Assembly: GCA_947455165.1 (NCBI GenBank)
Contig: CANGMP010000013.1
Location: 1-33,546 of the forward strand
Direction: 5' to 3'
DNA length: 33,546 nt
Origin: Acidimicrobiaceae bacterium
GTDB taxonomy: Bacteria > Actinomycetota > Acidimicrobiia > Acidimicrobiales > RAAP-2
Positions within the stretch are counted from its first letter, which is position 1. Each line of letters starts with the position of its first letter. Shown piece by piece: positions 1 to 7,231 of this stretch. A model generated the notes under the pieces. The model saw only the letters and a list, made by a program, of their open reading frames with translations. It was not told where the DNA came from and did not search any database. Position numbers and translations under genes: made by a program.

Positions 1-1213
1 CCGTCGCCAGGACGAGTCGAAGTGGCGTGACCTCATTGCCGAGCGACCGGGCAACCGCCTCGACGGCGTGGAGGCCTTCGAGGGCTACCTCGTTTTGAGC
101 GAGCGGGTCGACGGCTGCGCCGCCGTTCGCGTCGTGTCACTCCTCGGCGGTGACGATCCCTTCGGCGAGAACCTGCTCGAGCGCAGCTACCTGCTCTCGA
201 GCGGCGTCACCCCGCACACCATCATGCTGGCCGACACGCCATCGTTCTCTACGACCCACGTGCGCGTCGTAGAGACGTCGCTCATCACGCCTCGCCTAAT
301 CGCCGACGTCAACCTCGCCACCGGCGAGATGCTGGTGCGCAAGCAGCAGCAGGTGCTCAGAGGGTACGAGCCGAAGAACTACGTCACCGGACGAGTCTGG
401 GTGCCGGCCAGCGACGGCCAGTTGATTCCCGTCTCGGTCGTGGCTCGCCAGGACCTCGTGTCGGTGGGGGCTGACGGCACCCTGACGCCCAAGGCGCCCG
501 CACCGATGTTGCTGTACGGCTACGGCAGCTACGAGATTTCGATCGACCCAAGCTTTTCGGCCTTCCGTCTCTCACTCCTTGACCGGGGCGTGATCTTTGC
601 CATTGCCCACGTGCGAGGCGGTGGCGAGATGGGTCGCGCGTGGTACGAAATGGGCAAGTTGTCCCAAAAGCCCACGACCTTCAGCGACTTCGTGCGCTGT
701 GGTCGCTACTTCGTCGAACACCACTGGACGACCTCCGACCAGTTCACCGCCCGCGGTGGTTCGGCCGGTGGCCTCTTGATGGGTGCGATTGTCAACCTCG
801 ACCCGACACTCTTTCGCGCCATCGTGGCCGAAGTGCCCTTCGTCGACGTCGTCACCACCATGCTCGACGCCTCCCTCCCGCTCACGACGAACGAGTGGGA
901 AGAGTGGGGCAACCCCGACGCCGACCCGTTGGCCTACCGGACGATGCGCAGCTACTCGCCGTACGACAACATTCGCTCCGACCGCTACCCGGTCATCTAC
1001 GCCACGGCCGGACTGAACGACTCGCGCGTCGGCTTCTGGGAGCCGGCCAAGTGGGTCCAGGCACTCCGTGACGCTAATGAGGAGAACGAGGTCTACTTCA
1101 AGGTGGAGCTCGGCGCCGGACACGGTGGTCCTTCGGGACGCTACGAGTCCTGGCGTGATGAGGCCGGGGTGTTGGCCTTCCTCCTCAGTCAGATGACGCC
1201 GCTCAGCGCGTAG
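1..1213 (+). CDS. ptrB: Oligopeptidase B-like S9 serine peptidase, 5'-truncated by window edge
   Basis: Cytosolic prolyl-oligopeptidase-family peptidase that cleaves short peptides, probably after basic residues as in oligopeptidase B. The frame is open to the left edge (readable from base 2), so the GTG at 68 is an internal codon and most of the N-terminal beta-propeller lies outside the window. Counting from that codon, the catalytic domain shows the nucleophile in GGSAGG (Ser232), the Asp in GLNDSRV (Asp318) and the His in GAGHGG (His352), which is a complete triad. The substrate-loop sequence HVRGGGEMGRAWYE is typical of the family. The gene ends 11 nt inside the convergent small membrane-protein gene. 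Family assignment is secure. The choice of oligopeptidase B over prolyl oligopeptidase rests on overall resemblance. Confidence 0.9.
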   Translation, partial: RRQDESKWRDLIAERPGNRLDGVEAFEGYLVLSERVDGCAAVRVVSLLGGDDPFGENLLERSYLLSSGVTPHTIMLADTPSFSTTHVRVVETSLITPRLIADVNLATGEMLVRKQQQVLRGYEPKNYVTGRVWVPASDGQLIPVSVVARQDLVSVGADGTLTPKAPAPMLLYGYGSYEISIDPSFSAFRLSLLDRGVIFAIAHVRGGGEMGRAWYEMGKLSQKPTTFSDFVRCGRYFVEHHWTTSDQFTARGGSAGGLLMGAIVNLDPTLFRAIVAEVPFVDVVTTMLDASLPLTTNEWEEWGNPDADPLAYRTMRSYSPYDNIRSDRYPVIYATAGLNDSRVGFWEPAKWVQALRDANEENEVYFKVELGAGHGGPSGRYESWRDEAGVLAFLLSQMTPLSA

Positions 1214-1607
1214 CGAGCAACGAACCAGTCACGACGAGGGCCACGAGCACGGTGGTCGTCACGGCGAGCAGCTTCCACGAACCCTTCGGCAGACGACTGC
1301 GGCTGGCCGAGTGGCTGAGCGCCCAGCGCTCACGGCCCGATGAGGTCGATGGCGTCAGTGGCGCGGGTGCTTCGCCGTTCTCGCTAAAGACGTAGGAGCG
1401 AGCGGGATCGAGCCGAGGTCGCTGAATGACTTCGGACGTGGGCGCTTCGTAGTCATCGCCGACGAGACGAAAGCCGCTGGGTCGAGTGGGGTCCGTGGGC
1501 CACACCATGGCTGGGGTTCGGCGACGTCGGTCACGACGCACCTTGTTGAATCGCAGCGCGGCCAGCGCTGCGGCCACTACGACCAGCACCATGAGGAGAT
1601 AGATCAC
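1203..1607 (-). CDS. Small two-TM membrane protein, unknown function
   Basis: A 134-residue protein I do not recognise. Residues 1-18 form a hydrophobic N-terminal segment followed by a very basic stretch (KVRRDRRRR), and residues 112-132 form a second hydrophobic segment. The region between them is polar and Pro/Ser-rich, so the likely topology is two membrane anchors joined by a soluble linker. The GTG start at 1607 is supported by a strong Shine-Dalgarno sequence (GGGGAGG) about 5 nt upstream. It overlaps the 3' end of the convergent peptidase gene by 11 nt and lies 39 nt downstream of the flavin-reductase gene on the same strand, so co-transcription is plausible. Confidence 0.7.
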   Translation of the reverse strand: MIYLLMVLVVVAAALAALRFNKVRRDRRRRTPAMVWPTDPTRPSGFRLVGDDYEAPTSEVIQRPRLDPARSYVFSENGEAPAPLTPSTSSGRERWALSHSASRSRLPKGSWKLLAVTTTVLVALVVTGSLLATR

Positions 1608-1646
1608 GCAGCCTCCCCTCGATCGTGGAGCTTGAGCCCGGAACTC

Positions 1647-2123
1647 CTAGACCTCAAAGGTACCGAACCCACCGCGAAAGTACAACAGCGGTTCACCCGA
1701 CGTGGCGTTGAGCATCGTGGGCTCGAGCACGACAATGTCGTGGTCGCCGTGGACCGACGTTGAAAGAATGGTGGCCTCAATGTGGGCAATGGCCTGGGCT
1801 ACGAGCGGCGCTCCGTTGACGCCCGGCGACCAGGCCACCTCGGCAAACTTGTCAATGCCCGACGTGGCAAAGGTGCGAGCGACCGACTCTTGATCGGCGC
1901 CGAGGATGGAGATGCCGACTCGGCCGCTTTCGCGCACCCGAGGCCACGAGGAGCTCTGGCGTTGGGCCGAAAACGTTGCGAGGAGTGGCTCGAGCGAGAG
2001 GCCGGCGAAGGACTGGCACGTAAAGCCCACGGGGCCCGATTCATCGATCGCGGCGATCACGACGACCCCGGTGGCGAAGTGACCCAACACTTCTTTAAAT
2101 CGGGGAATAGACAGTTCGCTCAC
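1647..2123 (-). CDS. Flavin reductase-like, FMN-binding protein
   Basis: A 158-residue flavin reductase-like (HpaC/RutF-type split-barrel) protein that would reduce FMN or FAD with NAD(P)H, usually to feed a partner monooxygenase. Family marks are FKEVLGHFATGVVVI at the N-terminus, GFTCQSFAGLSLEP (flavin-phosphate region) around residues 33-46, and GDHDIVV followed by YFRGGFG near the C-terminus. The GTG start at 2123 has a TAACCT -10 box 7 nt upstream and no Shine-Dalgarno, so the mRNA is probably leaderless. It is divergent from the alpha/beta hydrolase gene with only 38 bp between. No monooxygenase partner is in the window, so the specific role is unknown. Confidence 0.85.
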   Translation of the reverse strand: MSELSIPRFKEVLGHFATGVVVIAAIDESGPVGFTCQSFAGLSLEPLLATFSAQRQSSSWPRVRESGRVGISILGADQESVARTFATSGIDKFAEVAWSPGVNGAPLVAQAIAHIEATILSTSVHGDHDIVVLEPTMLNATSGEPLLYFRGGFGTFEV

Positions 2124-2130
2124 GTTCGCG

Positions 2131-2155
2131 AGGTTACCGGTGCTTTGAGTACGGT
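2131..2155. promoter_or_regulatory. Divergent leaderless promoters for flavin reductase and hydrolase
   Basis: On the minus strand, TAACCT (2131-2136) ends 7 nt before the GTG of the flavin reductase. On the plus strand, TACGGT (2150-2155) ends 6 nt before the ATG of the hydrolase. Both match actinobacterial TANNNT -10 boxes at leaderless spacing. The 13 bp between the boxes means the two polymerase footprints must overlap. Confidence 0.55.
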
Positions 2156-2161
2156 GACGGT

Positions 2162-3031
2162 ATGACCACTGCTCCCGTTGACCTCGGCGACGTCACCCTC
2201 AGCTACACCAGCGCTGGCGACCCGTCCGGACCGCTCGCCGTCTTGCTCCACGGCTTTCCCGACACCAACCACACCTTCCGCTACCTCGCGCCCTACTTGG
2301 CCGGGTTGGGCTATCACGTCGTTGCCCCCGCGATGCGCGGGTACGCCCCGAGCACCGTCTCGGCCACCGACGACTACTCCATGGCGGCCGTGGCTCACGA
2401 TGTAAACCAACTGCACGAGCGCCTCGGCGGCACGAGCGAGGCCGTACTCATCGGCCACGACTGGGGTGCGGCGGCGAGCTACCCGACCCTCAGTGCCGCG
2501 CCGGAGCGTTGGCGCAAGGCCGTCACGATGTCGGTGCCCCCTATGCCGCTCATGATGCAGGCCTTCACCACCTACGACCAACTCCGCCTCAGCTGGTACA
2601 TGTTCTTCTTTCAGTCACCGCTGGCCGAGATTGTTGTTTCGCTCAATGACCTCGACTTCATCGATCGACTCTGGGCCGACTGGTCGCCCGGGTACGAGCG
2701 GGCCGAGGATGTCGCCCATGTCCGAGCCGCTCTCGCCGACCCGGCCAATCTCACCGCCGCGCTCAGCTACTACCGAGCGATGTTCAAGCCAATACCCGAC
2801 CGACCTGAGCTCGAGTACATCAAGGCGACCATCAGTCACACCCCGGCAACCCCCCTGCTCTATCTCCACGGCGAGAACGACGGTTGCATCGCACCAAGCG
2901 TCGCGGAAGGAACGTTGCAACACGTGGCCGCTGGATCAGAAATGGCCATCATCGAAGGGGCCGGTCACTTCCTGCACCTCGAACAGCCCGACGAAGTGCA
3001 CCACCTCATCGGCGAGTTCTTCGGGCGCTAA
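2162..3031 (+). CDS. Alpha/beta hydrolase, epoxide hydrolase/haloalkane dehalogenase-like
   Basis: A 289-residue cytosolic alpha/beta-hydrolase. The oxyanion HGFPD motif occurs near residue 31, and the nucleophile elbow GHDWGA carries Asp100 instead of Ser, as in epoxide hydrolases and haloalkane dehalogenases, which work through an alkyl-enzyme ester. The acid is probably Asp240 (HGENDGC) and the base His269 (GAGHFLH). A helical cap lies between about residues 130 and 215. The ATG at 2162 sits 6 nt after a TACGGT -10 box, consistent with leaderless expression. The substrate cannot be read from sequence. HDWG favours epoxide hydrolase over dehalogenase, whose elbow is usually QDWG. Confidence 0.88.
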   Translation: MTTAPVDLGDVTLSYTSAGDPSGPLAVLLHGFPDTNHTFRYLAPYLAGLGYHVVAPAMRGYAPSTVSATDDYSMAAVAHDVNQLHERLGGTSEAVLIGHDWGAAASYPTLSAAPERWRKAVTMSVPPMPLMMQAFTTYDQLRLSWYMFFFQSPLAEIVVSLNDLDFIDRLWADWSPGYERAEDVAHVRAALADPANLTAALSYYRAMFKPIPDRPELEYIKATISHTPATPLLYLHGENDGCIAPSVAEGTLQHVAAGSEMAIIEGAGHFLHLEQPDEVHHLIGEFFGR

Positions 3032-3903
3032 CCCTCCGACAGGCGAAACGTGCGGGCCATCCGCTCGATAAGTCCATCTCGCTGCAAGTCTTGAAGAACT
3101 CCCTCAAGACGGTCGGGGTCGATGCCCTCGACACGGGCGAGCGCTCTCGCAGTGCTAGGCCCAGCACCCAGGCGACGCAAGACGGCCCCTCGCTGTTGGC
3201 GGAGCGAGCCGGCAAAGGTCGACTGAGGCGTCGAAACACCGGCCGAACGAAGCGCCGGGTCCTCGCCACCGGCTTGGCGCCAGGCACAGCGGCGACGCAC
3301 CGGACAGTCATCACATCGGGGCGCCGCACGGCAGAACTGGGCGCCGAGGTCAATCATCAGCTGATTCCACTGACCGGGATCATCACGGTCGAGCACGTCA
3401 TCGGCCAGGGCTTCGGCCACCTTGGTGGTCAGACGTTCGTTGGCCAGCGCTCGAGCCAAGACGCGACCAACGTTGGTGTCCAGTGCCGCCGCCTCGACCC
3501 CAAATGCGAAACTGGCCACGGCCGCCGCTGTATACGCGCCGACCCCGGGAAGCTCTCGTAGCTCGGCGAGCGTGGCCGGAACTCGCCCGTCAAACTTCTC
3601 GTGAATCAATCGCGCCGAGTCGTGGAGGTTCTTAGCCCGTCGAGTAAAGCCCAACCCCTGCCAGAGCAGGAGGACTCGACTGAGCGGGACGGCGGCGCAG
3701 GCTGACGCCGTCGGGAAGGTGTCGAGAAATGCGTCGTAGCGGGGCAGCACCCGGGAGACCTGGGTCTGTTGGAGCATGAACTCGCTCACCAAAATGGCCC
3801 AGGGATCGCTCGTCTGCGACCACGGGAGTTGGCGGTCGAGTTCGGGTCGGGCAGCTAGCAGCGATCGACGAAACGCCGCAAGCGCCTTAGGCCCAGACGT
3901 CAC
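3028..3903 (-). CDS. mutY: A/G-specific adenine DNA glycosylase MutY, short actinobacterial form
   Basis: Removes adenine mispaired with 8-oxoguanine. The open frame extends to 4011, but the first 36 codons overlap the MaoC gene in another frame and look like random peptide, so I start at GTG 3903 (291 residues), which overlaps the MaoC stop by 17 nt and suggests translational coupling. The catalytic Glu is in VSEFMLQQTQV (Glu41), the helix-hairpin-helix is LPGVGAYTA (118-126), and the catalytic Asp is in LDTNV (Asp142). The [4Fe-4S] ligands are Cys191, 197, 200 and 206, giving X5-X2-X5 spacing instead of the usual X6-X2-X5. There is no MutT-like C-terminal domain. A winged-helix-like tail replaces it, as in other short actinobacterial MutYs. 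It overlaps the convergent hydrolase by 4 nt. Confidence 0.88.
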   Translation of the reverse strand: MTSGPKALAAFRRSLLAARPELDRQLPWSQTSDPWAILVSEFMLQQTQVSRVLPRYDAFLDTFPTASACAAVPLSRVLLLWQGLGFTRRAKNLHDSARLIHEKFDGRVPATLAELRELPGVGAYTAAAVASFAFGVEAAALDTNVGRVLARALANERLTTKVAEALADDVLDRDDPGQWNQLMIDLGAQFCRAAPRCDDCPVRRRCAWRQAGGEDPALRSAGVSTPQSTFAGSLRQQRGAVLRRLGAGPSTARALARVEGIDPDRLEGVLQDLQRDGLIERMARTFRLSEG

Positions 3904-4399
3904 CGGAGTAGGGGCGCTGACGCACGGGGGCGAACTCGCGCTTCCAGACCATGACCTTGCGACGGAAGTAGCAGACTTCGAGGCCGTCCTGGTTGAAGCC
4001 CTTGGTCTCAACCTTCACGATGCCTCGGTCGTTCTTCGAACTCGACTCGGTCTTTTCGAGCACGCGAGTCTCGGCGTAGATGGTGTCGCCGTGGAAGGTC
4101 GGGTTCTTGTGAAGTAGTGACTCAATCTCGAGATTCGCAATGGCGGCGCCGGAGATGTCGGGTACCGACATGCCGAGCACCAGCGAGTAGACGAGGTTGC
4201 CGACGACGACGTTTCGCTTTTGCACGCTCTCGTGCTCGGCGAAGTAGACGTTGGTGTGCAGCGGGTGGTGGTTCATCGTCATCATGCAAAAGAGGTGATC
4301 GTCGAACTCAGTAATGGTCTTGCCGGGCCAGTGCTTGAAAATGTCGCCGGGCTCAAAGTCCTCGAAGTAACGGCCGAAGGGGCGGTCGTGGGTGGTCAT
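3887..4399 (-). CDS. MaoC-type hydratase, probable mesaconyl-CoA hydratase
   Basis: A 170-residue single hot-dog-fold enoyl-CoA hydratase. The region from about residue 10 to 150 (KHWPGKTITEFDDHLFCM, NHHPLHTN, VVVGNLVYSLVLGMSVPD, HGDTIYAETRVLEK, FRRKVMVW) closely follows the MaoC protein encoded beside crotonyl-CoA carboxylase/reductase, CitE-like lyase and acyl-CoA dehydrogenase genes in Streptomyces. There it is taken to be the mesaconyl-CoA hydratase of the ethylmalonyl-CoA pathway. Presence of Mcd-like and lyase genes within 5 kb supports that role. The ATG at 4399 has GAAAGG upstream. It is the middle gene of a minus-strand operon, 20 nt after the DUF6941-type gene and overlapping mutY. 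Family is certain, while the exact substrate is inferred. Confidence 0.85.
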   Translation of the reverse strand: MTTHDRPFGRYFEDFEPGDIFKHWPGKTITEFDDHLFCMMTMNHHPLHTNVYFAEHESVQKRNVVVGNLVYSLVLGMSVPDISGAAIANLEIESLLHKNPTFHGDTIYAETRVLEKTESSSKNDRGIVKVETKGFNQDGLEVCYFRRKVMVWKREFAPVRQRPYSGDVWA

Positions 4400-4419
4400 A
4401 ACTGGCCTTTCTGTCTTGC

Positions 4420-4860
4420 TTAGAAGGTATCGGGCTCTTCGGGGGCCCGACGAGTTGAGAATCCAATGGCGCCACCGTTCGGGGTGTTGCCGTCGATGAC
4501 GAGACGCCAGGTGTAGCGCTGGCCGGGTGCGAGGGGCAGCGGACCGAAGTTGATGGCGATCGGCAGGTCCACGGGGGCACCGTCGGGAATCCCGACGGGC
4601 TCACCGGCCTCGAACTCACCACGAACCTCAATGGTTTGGGGGCCTTCCGGGGTTTCGAGCACGACGGGTCGGCCGTCGGCGTCTTCCAAGAACAGCTCCC
4701 AGTAGTGGCTGGTTCCCGTCTCGTGACGGTCGATTTCGAGCTTAATTACAACGGCCGAGGGGGTCGCATCGGGTCCGGTGACGGACCAGCCGCCCCCGAG
4801 GATGTAGAGCTTGCCGTCGGCTACTTGGGCCGCATCGGCCAGCATCATGGTTACGCGCAT
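4420..4860 (-). CDS. DUF6941-type conserved hypothetical protein
   Basis: A 146-residue beta-rich soluble protein with a start at ATG 4860 (MRVTMMLADAAQVADGKLYI). This N-terminus resembles the actinobacterial DUF6941 family, whose function is unknown. The longer frame to 4959 overlaps the divergent dehydrogenase gene and is not needed. A TAGGCT box ends 7 nt before the ATG, and GGGAG also lies just upstream, so either leaderless or SD-assisted initiation is possible. The C-terminal half contains an immunoglobulin-like stretch (FGPLPLAPGQRYTWRLVIDG). It heads the operon with the MaoC hydratase and mutY. Confidence 0.75.
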   Translation of the reverse strand: MRVTMMLADAAQVADGKLYILGGGWSVTGPDATPSAVVIKLEIDRHETGTSHYWELFLEDADGRPVVLETPEGPQTIEVRGEFEAGEPVGIPDGAPVDLPIAINFGPLPLAPGQRYTWRLVIDGNTPNGGAIGFSTRRAPEEPDTF

Positions 4861-4867
4861 TGCTCCC

Positions 4868-4908
4868 AGCCTACGACCGAGCGAAGTTGGACCGCTCACC
4901 GGTAAATT
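4868..4908. promoter_or_regulatory. Divergent promoters for the DUF6941 operon and mcd
   Basis: A minus-strand TAGGCT (4868-4873) ends 7 nt before ATG 4860. A plus-strand TAAATT (4903-4908) ends 7 nt before ATG 4916. The MaoC hydratase and the methylsuccinyl-CoA dehydrogenase therefore share a 55-bp divergent control region, which fits consecutive steps of one pathway. Confidence 0.55.
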
Positions 4909-4915
4909 TGCCAGC

Positions 4916-6526
4916 ATGACAACTCCCGCCATCGACCTGACCAACGTCGCCGAACTCATCGCGAAGGCCCAGCGCCTCCTCGACGGAGCCGTCGATCAAC
5001 TCGCCGCCCGTGGCGGTATTGATGAGAACCAAACGTTGGCCTACGACATCGCCCACGCGTCGAGCGCCATTGCCACGGCTCGCTTCAACCTCGACTACGC
5101 GGCGAAGGGTACGACTGAGTCGAGCCTCACGGCGGCCTTCCTCGCTTCGGCCATCACCGACCTCGCCGGTCGCGTCATTGGTCGCGAGTCGCTCTGGGGC
5201 TTCCCGAGTGACTGGTACGCCCCGTTCGCGTCCTTCGTAGAGACGTACCGTGACCCTAAGTTCGTCGGCTCGTTGGCCAACACCCCGGGATCGGCCCACC
5301 TCGACGAAGAGTTCCAGATGGTGGCCGACACCTTCCACCGCTTCGCCGAACAGGAAGTTCGCCCCCACGCCGAGCACATTCACCGCACCAACGGTGACAT
5401 CCCCGAATCGATCATCAGTGGTCTCGCCGAAGTCGGTGGCTTTGGTCTGTCGGTTCCCGAGGAGTACGGCGGCTTCGCCGACGGCTCCGAGAGCGACTAC
5501 CTCGGCATGGTTATTGCGACCGAAGAGCTCACCTGGGGTGGCCTCGGCATCGGTGGCTCGCTCATCACCCGTCCGGAAATTTTGACTCGTGCCCTCGTTA
5601 ACGGTGGTACCGACGAGCAGAAGAGCAAGTGGCTGCCCAAGCTCGCAACGGCCGAAGTCCTCGCCGCCGTCGCCGTGACCGAGCCCGACTACGGCAGTGA
5701 CGTGGCCGGTCTCACCACCATGGCCACCAAGACCGAAGGTGGCTGGTTAATCAACGGCACCAAGACCTGGTGCACCTTTGGCGCCCGCGCCAATGTGCTG
5801 ATGTTGCTCGCCCGAACCGACCCGGACCGCAGCAAGACCCACCGTGGTCTGTCACTCTTCCTCGTGGAAAAGCCCGTCGGTGACGGTCACGGCTTCCTCT
5901 TCTCACAGGACGCTGCCGCCGAAGGTCGCGCCGACGGCAACGGCCGTCTCGAGGGTCGCCCCATCGACACCCTCGGCTACCGCGGTATGCACTCCTACGA
6001 GATCAACTTCGACAACTGGTTCGTGCCGGACGCCAACCTCGTCGGTGGCGAAGCCGGGCTCGGCAAGGGCTTCTACTTCCAGATGGCCGGCTTTGAGAAC
6101 GGACGTATCCAAACGGCCGCTCGCGCCGTGGGTCTCATGCAGGCTGCGTACGAAGCGGCTCGCACCTACGCCGACAACCGCGTCGTCTTCGGTGAGCCCA
6201 TCGCGAACTACGAGCTCACCAAGGTCAAGCTCGGTACCATGGCCGCGATTATTCAGTCGACCCGCCAGTACTCACTGGCCGTCGCTCGCTTGATGGCCAA
6301 GGGTGAGGGAACGCTCGAGGCCTCGATGGCCAAGGCGTACGTCTGCCGCGCCGCTGAGTGGGTTACTCGCGAAGCGCTGCAGATCCACGGTGGTATGGGC
6401 TACGCCGAGGAGTACGCAGTTAGCCGATACTACGTAGACGCTCGCGTGCTCTCGATCTTCGAAGGTGCTGACGAGACGCTCTGCCTCAAGGTGATCGCCC
6501 GTCGCCTGCTCGATCAGCGCGGATAG
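4916..6526 (+). CDS. mcd: Long acyl-CoA dehydrogenase, probable (2S)-methylsuccinyl-CoA dehydrogenase
   Basis: FAD enzyme of 536 residues, about 150 longer than ordinary acyl-CoA dehydrogenases because of an N-terminal helical extension (about 1-130). Methylsuccinyl-CoA dehydrogenase (Mcd) of the ethylmalonyl-CoA pathway has such an extension. The core shows EVRPHAEHIHRTNGDIPE, VTEPDYGSD (FAD/substrate loop), RGLSLFLVEKP, DTLGYRGMHSYE and ENGRIQTAARAVG, all close to the Mcd pattern. The catalytic base is Glu516 in SIFEGADE. The start at ATG 4916 has a TAAATT -10 box 7 nt upstream, and the open frame upstream overlaps the divergent gene. It would convert methylsuccinyl-CoA to mesaconyl-CoA, the substrate of the divergently encoded MaoC hydratase. 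A strong terminator follows the stop codon. Substrate assignment is by resemblance and context. Confidence 0.85.
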   Translation: MTTPAIDLTNVAELIAKAQRLLDGAVDQLAARGGIDENQTLAYDIAHASSAIATARFNLDYAAKGTTESSLTAAFLASAITDLAGRVIGRESLWGFPSDWYAPFASFVETYRDPKFVGSLANTPGSAHLDEEFQMVADTFHRFAEQEVRPHAEHIHRTNGDIPESIISGLAEVGGFGLSVPEEYGGFADGSESDYLGMVIATEELTWGGLGIGGSLITRPEILTRALVNGGTDEQKSKWLPKLATAEVLAAVAVTEPDYGSDVAGLTTMATKTEGGWLINGTKTWCTFGARANVLMLLARTDPDRSKTHRGLSLFLVEKPVGDGHGFLFSQDAAAEGRADGNGRLEGRPIDTLGYRGMHSYEINFDNWFVPDANLVGGEAGLGKGFYFQMAGFENGRIQTAARAVGLMQAAYEAARTYADNRVVFGEPIANYELTKVKLGTMAAIIQSTRQYSLAVARLMAKGEGTLEASMAKAYVCRAAEWVTREALQIHGGMGYAEEYAVSRYYVDARVLSIFEGADETLCLKVIARRLLDQRG

Positions 6527-6540
6527 GTAATAACTCATAG

Positions 6541-6571
6541 AAATGGCCCGGCTTCGGCCGGGCCATTTTTT
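6541..6571 (+). terminator. Rho-independent terminator of mcd with UUCG loop
   Basis: A perfect 12-bp stem (6541-6552 with 6557-6568) closes a TTCG tetraloop and runs into a T tract, beginning 14 nt after the mcd stop. Confidence 0.92.
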
Positions 6572-6616
6572 ATGCAACCACAGCATCATCCCCCCCTCTC
6601 AGAAACCTTCGAGCAC

Positions 6617-6622
6617 TACCGT
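6617..6622 (+). promoter_or_regulatory. -10 box of frameshifted membrane-protein gene
   Basis: TACCGT ends 7 nt before ATG 6630, matching the leaderless spacing used elsewhere in the window. It supports 6630 as the ancestral start. Confidence 0.45.
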
Positions 6623-6629
6623 TGGGCTC

Positions 6630-7231
6630 ATGACCGAGATGCGCTTTCTTCGATCTGTTCCAAACCCATTGCGCAGCGTCATCGTGACTGCATTTGCGAT
6701 CTACGGCGGAGTTCTTCTAGCTACAGCCCTTGGCTATCGCATGGTTGGAGGCTGGCTCGCCAATCACGGCAGACCCATTTTGGGAGAGCTACTTGTCGCG
6801 ACCTCATTCTTGTGGTCGTTGTCGTGCTCACCGATGTCGTAACACGATGGTGGGCCGGCGAAGCACCAAAGTCGGCAGACGACCGCTTCATCATCTCCGA
6901 TGCCTATCTCAAAGCCATGGTCCGAGTCCTACCAAGTGGCCTCTGCTTCTTTGCGATAATGACCTACGGCATCATTTCAACGGGCACCTGGGATGCACTG
7001 CCTCACCGTGCCGGTGAACACTACAAACTGTTCAATCACGGTTCTCTGGCGATTGTCTCTGAAGCACGCTACCGACACGTGATTGAAGGCAATCTTCTCT
7101 TCGCGATCGGCATGAGCCTGCTTTTCATCACATTGTGTTACCGAGTCGCTTCAAATTCAGCCGTCCCCAAGGCACCTGAATGGTTTACCAGTCACAAAGC
7201 CGCGCGTGCCGCGAGCGCGACAAGTAATTAG
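6630..7231 (+). pseudogene. Frameshifted membrane-protein gene (about 200 residues if restored)
   Basis: Frame 1 runs from ATG 6630 (MTEMRFLRSV) through a clear TM segment (SVIVTAFAIYGGVLLATALG) and the start of a second, then stops at 6842. Frame 2 picks up the second TM (LILVVVVVLTDVV) from about 6800 and continues to the TAG at 7231 with two more TM segments (VRVLPSGLCFFAIMTYGI and LLFAIGMSLLFITLCYRV). One missing base around 6800-6820 would account for this. Each half alone ends or begins in mid-helix, so the break is more likely a mutation or sequencing error than two genes. Base composition is lower in GC than the neighbours, suggesting a recent or weakly conserved gene. I do not recognise the family. 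It abuts the nickel-transporter gene tail to tail. Confidence 0.65.

Noticed and set aside
572..1123. Long open frame antisense to the oligopeptidase B gene
   Set aside because: It is the reverse of a clearly coding catalytic domain, with low-complexity residue use and no start signals. High GC with strong third-position bias produces such shadows.
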